NCBI RefSeq assembly: GCF_024168485.1
Contig: NZ_JALJVY010000001.1
Coordinates: 372,001-436,000 of the forward strand
DNA from: Sphingobium sp. OAS761
GTDB taxonomy: Bacteria; Pseudomonadota; Alphaproteobacteria; Sphingomonadales; Sphingomonadaceae
Direction: 5' to 3'
DNA: 64,000 nt
Part shown: piece after piece, positions 62,418-64,000 of the stretch
Layout: every line of letters starts with the position of its first letter
Position numbering within the stretch: the first letter of the stretch is position 1
Made by a program: the position numbers and the translations under genes
The notes under the pieces: generated by a model
The model's database searches: none
What the model saw: the letters and a program-made list of their open reading frames with translations, nothing else
Told to the model about the DNA's origin: nothing

Positions 62418-63811
62418 GCATGGCGGGCAGACTGGTGCTGGTCGCGGCATTGCTGGCGGGGACCGCCACGCCGCTCGCGGCGCGAAAGGACAGGGACGAG
62501 GCACCGGCATGGCAAGGTGCGTCGGCCGAACCGGAAAATCCCTATCCGTCGACCTACCGGCCCTATCCCGGCACCCCGACGGTCCTGCGCGGCGCGACCA
62601 TCTTCGACGGGGAAGGCGCGCGCATCGACAATGGCGTGCTGTTCCTGTCGGACGGCAAGGTGACGGCGATCGGCGGGCCGGACACGCCCATCCCGGCGGA
62701 CGTGACGGTGATCGACGCCCAGGGCAAATATGTGACGCCCGGCGTTATCGACATCCACAGCCATCTGGGCGACTATCCTTCGCCCGGCGTGGACGCGCTG
62801 TCGGACGGGAATGAGGCGACATCGCCCGTGACCCCGCATGTCTGGGCCGAACACAGCATCTGGCCGCAGGACCCCGGTTTTTCCCGCGCGCTGGCCAATG
62901 GCGGCGTGACCACGCTCCAGATCCTGCCCGGTTCGGCCAATCTGTTCGGCGGGCGCAGCGTCACGCTGAAGAACGTGCCCGCGCGTACGATGCAGGGGAT
63001 GAAATTCCCCGGCGCGCCCTATGGCCTGAAAATGGCCTGCGGCGAAAATCCCAAGCGCGTCTACGGGTCGAAGGGGCGCGAGCCGTCGACCCGCATGGGC
63101 AATATGGCGGTCGACCGCCAGACCTGGATCAAGGCCCGCGAATATCAGAAGAAGCGCGCGGCCGGTAAGGACCAGACCCGGGACCTGGGCATGGAAACGC
63201 TGGCGGATGTGCTGGAAGGCAAGATCCTGGTCCAGAACCATTGTTATCGCGCCGACGAAATGGCCAACGTCATCGATATGTCCAAGGAATTCGGCTACAA
63301 GGTGGCGGCCTTCCACCATGCGGTCGAAGCCTACAAGATCGCGGACCTGCTGCGTGACAACGGCATCTGCGCCGCGTTGTGGGGCGACTGGTATGGCTTC
63401 AAGATGGAAGCCTATGACGGCATCAAGGAAAATATCCCGCTCGTCCATCGGGCGGGCGCCTGCGCCATCGTCCACAGCGACGATCAGGACGGCATCCAGC
63501 GGCTCAACCAGGAAGCGGCAAAGGCGCTGGGCGCCGGGCGGCGCATGGGCATCGACATATCGGATGCGGTCGCATGGACATGGCTCGCCATCAATCCGGC
63601 CCGCGCCATGGGGATCGCCGATCGGACCGGCAGTCTGAAGACCGGCAAGATGGCCGACGTCGTGTTGTGGAACGGCAATCCGTTCAGCACCTATACGCGG
63701 CCGGAAAAGGTCTGGATCGACGGCGCGCTGATGTATGACAGCGCCAATCCGAAATTGCGGCCGGTGACCGATTTCGAACTGGGCCAGATCGGCGGGGGGG
63801 ACGTGAAATGA
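62414..63811 (+). CDS. exported amidohydrolase
   Basis: A 465-residue member of the amidohydrolase superfamily. The signal peptide is MAGRLVLVAALLAGTATPLA. The first metal motif is PGVIDIHSHLGDYPSPG; further ligands are probably in VQNHCYRADEMANVI, KVAAFHHAVEAYKI and IVHSDDQDGI. The metal-site motifs and INPARAMGIADRTGSLKTGK match peptidase-like or imidazolonepropionase-like members. With the POT transporter before it, a role in periplasmic peptide or cyclic peptide cleavage is likely, though not proved. Confidence 0.85.
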   Translation: MSMAGRLVLVAALLAGTATPLAARKDRDEAPAWQGASAEPENPYPSTYRPYPGTPTVLRGATIFDGEGARIDNGVLFLSDGKVTAIGGPDTPIPADVTVIDAQGKYVTPGVIDIHSHLGDYPSPGVDALSDGNEATSPVTPHVWAEHSIWPQDPGFSRALANGGVTTLQILPGSANLFGGRSVTLKNVPARTMQGMKFPGAPYGLKMACGENPKRVYGSKGREPSTRMGNMAVDRQTWIKAREYQKKRAAGKDQTRDLGMETLADVLEGKILVQNHCYRADEMANVIDMSKEFGYKVAAFHHAVEAYKIADLLRDNGICAALWGDWYGFKMEAYDGIKENIPLVHRAGACAIVHSDDQDGIQRLNQEAAKALGAGRRMGIDISDAVAWTWLAINPARAMGIADRTGSLKTGKMADVVLWNGNPFSTYTRPEKVWIDGALMYDSANPKLRPVTDFELGQIGGGDVK

Positions 63812-64000
63812 ACGGCATAGGGCATATTCGTTCGGCCTTGGCCGTCCTCGCGATGACCGTCGCCACGCCGGTCATCGCCCAATCCTCCGTCGCCATCACC
63901 GGCGCGACGCTGGCCATCGGCGACGGGTCGGAACCCGTCCGCAACGGGACCGTGGTCATTGCCGGGGGCAAGGTGGTGGCGGCTGGTGCGGGCGTCGCCG
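63808..64000 (+). CDS. second exported amidohydrolase, N-terminal part (cut by window edge)
   Basis: The first 64 residues are visible. They hold a signal peptide (SALAVLAMTVATPVIAQ) and then SSVAITGATLAIGDGSEPVR with GTVVIAGGKVVAAG, the beta-sandwich start of an amidohydrolase. The ATG overlaps the stop of the previous amidohydrolase (ATGA). Metal ligands are beyond the window. Probably a partner or paralogue of the gene before it. Confidence 0.75.
   Translation, partial: MNGIGHIRSALAVLAMTVATPVIAQSSVAITGATLAIGDGSEPVRNGTVVIAGGKVVAAGAGVA

Overview
The window reads as chromosomal core sequence of a GC-rich alphaproteobacterium, most likely a member of the Sphingomonadaceae (Sphingobium / Sphingomonas / Novosphingobium group). 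The best evidence is a PhyR-NepR-EcfG general stress response locus with a PhyP-type partner kinase, a TrcR cell-cycle regulator, a DksA with only one zinc-finger cysteine, DUF1192 / DUF1465 / DUF465 small proteins, and a PrsK-PrsR-PrsT regulatory block of the XrtA/PEP-CTERM system. No rRNA, tRNA, insertion sequence, integrase, phage gene or CRISPR array was found, and genes are tightly packed on both strands.

Layout: 0-13 kb holds a truncated glutathione S-transferase, clpA, a quinone oxidoreductase, an LpxH-like phosphoesterase with a glycosyltransferase, trcR, a fatty acyl-CoA ligase, msrA, a threonylcarbamoyl-AMP synthase, a DUF815 ATPase and a PQQ-type sugar dehydrogenase. 13-24 kb holds small orphan genes, a marR-nlpC/P60-argC cluster, a leucyl aminopeptidase and a long minus-strand run serS-surE-nlpD-potassium channel-rimO. 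24-36 kb holds a serine-rich protein with a PEP-CTERM-like tail, dksA, a PilZ protein, two DUF465 proteins, tamA-tamB and an outer membrane barrel. 36-48 kb holds pyrF, an EF-hand protein, purB, putR-putA, a membrane GGDEF-EAL protein facing an RpfF-like DSF synthase, and tgt.

48.5-52.6 kb is the general stress response locus: phyP-nepR on the minus strand, phyR and ecfG on the plus strand. Two tiny single-pass membrane proteins flank ecfG. Three GGAAC-N16/17-(C)GTT promoter matches sit in front of nepR and of the two small genes, which suggests autoregulation. 52.8-59.7 kb is a tight cluster of a TIGR03013-type sugar transferase, prsK, prsR (a sigma-54 activator) and prsT. The exosortase itself is not in the window, but a plausible substrate, the Ser-rich protein at 24.9-25.9 kb, is. 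A sigma-54-like promoter with GGGAC/GTCCC palindromes upstream of a 69-residue orphan at 13.5 kb is a candidate PrsR target. The window ends with a POT peptide transporter and two exported amidohydrolases, the last one cut off.

The themes that connect most are envelope and matrix (PEP-CTERM, TamAB, NlpD, RpfF / c-di-GMP, PilZ) and stress signalling (PhyR cascade, DksA). Start codons were chosen by eye from ribosome-binding sites and family habit. Promoter, operator and terminator calls are sequence matches only.
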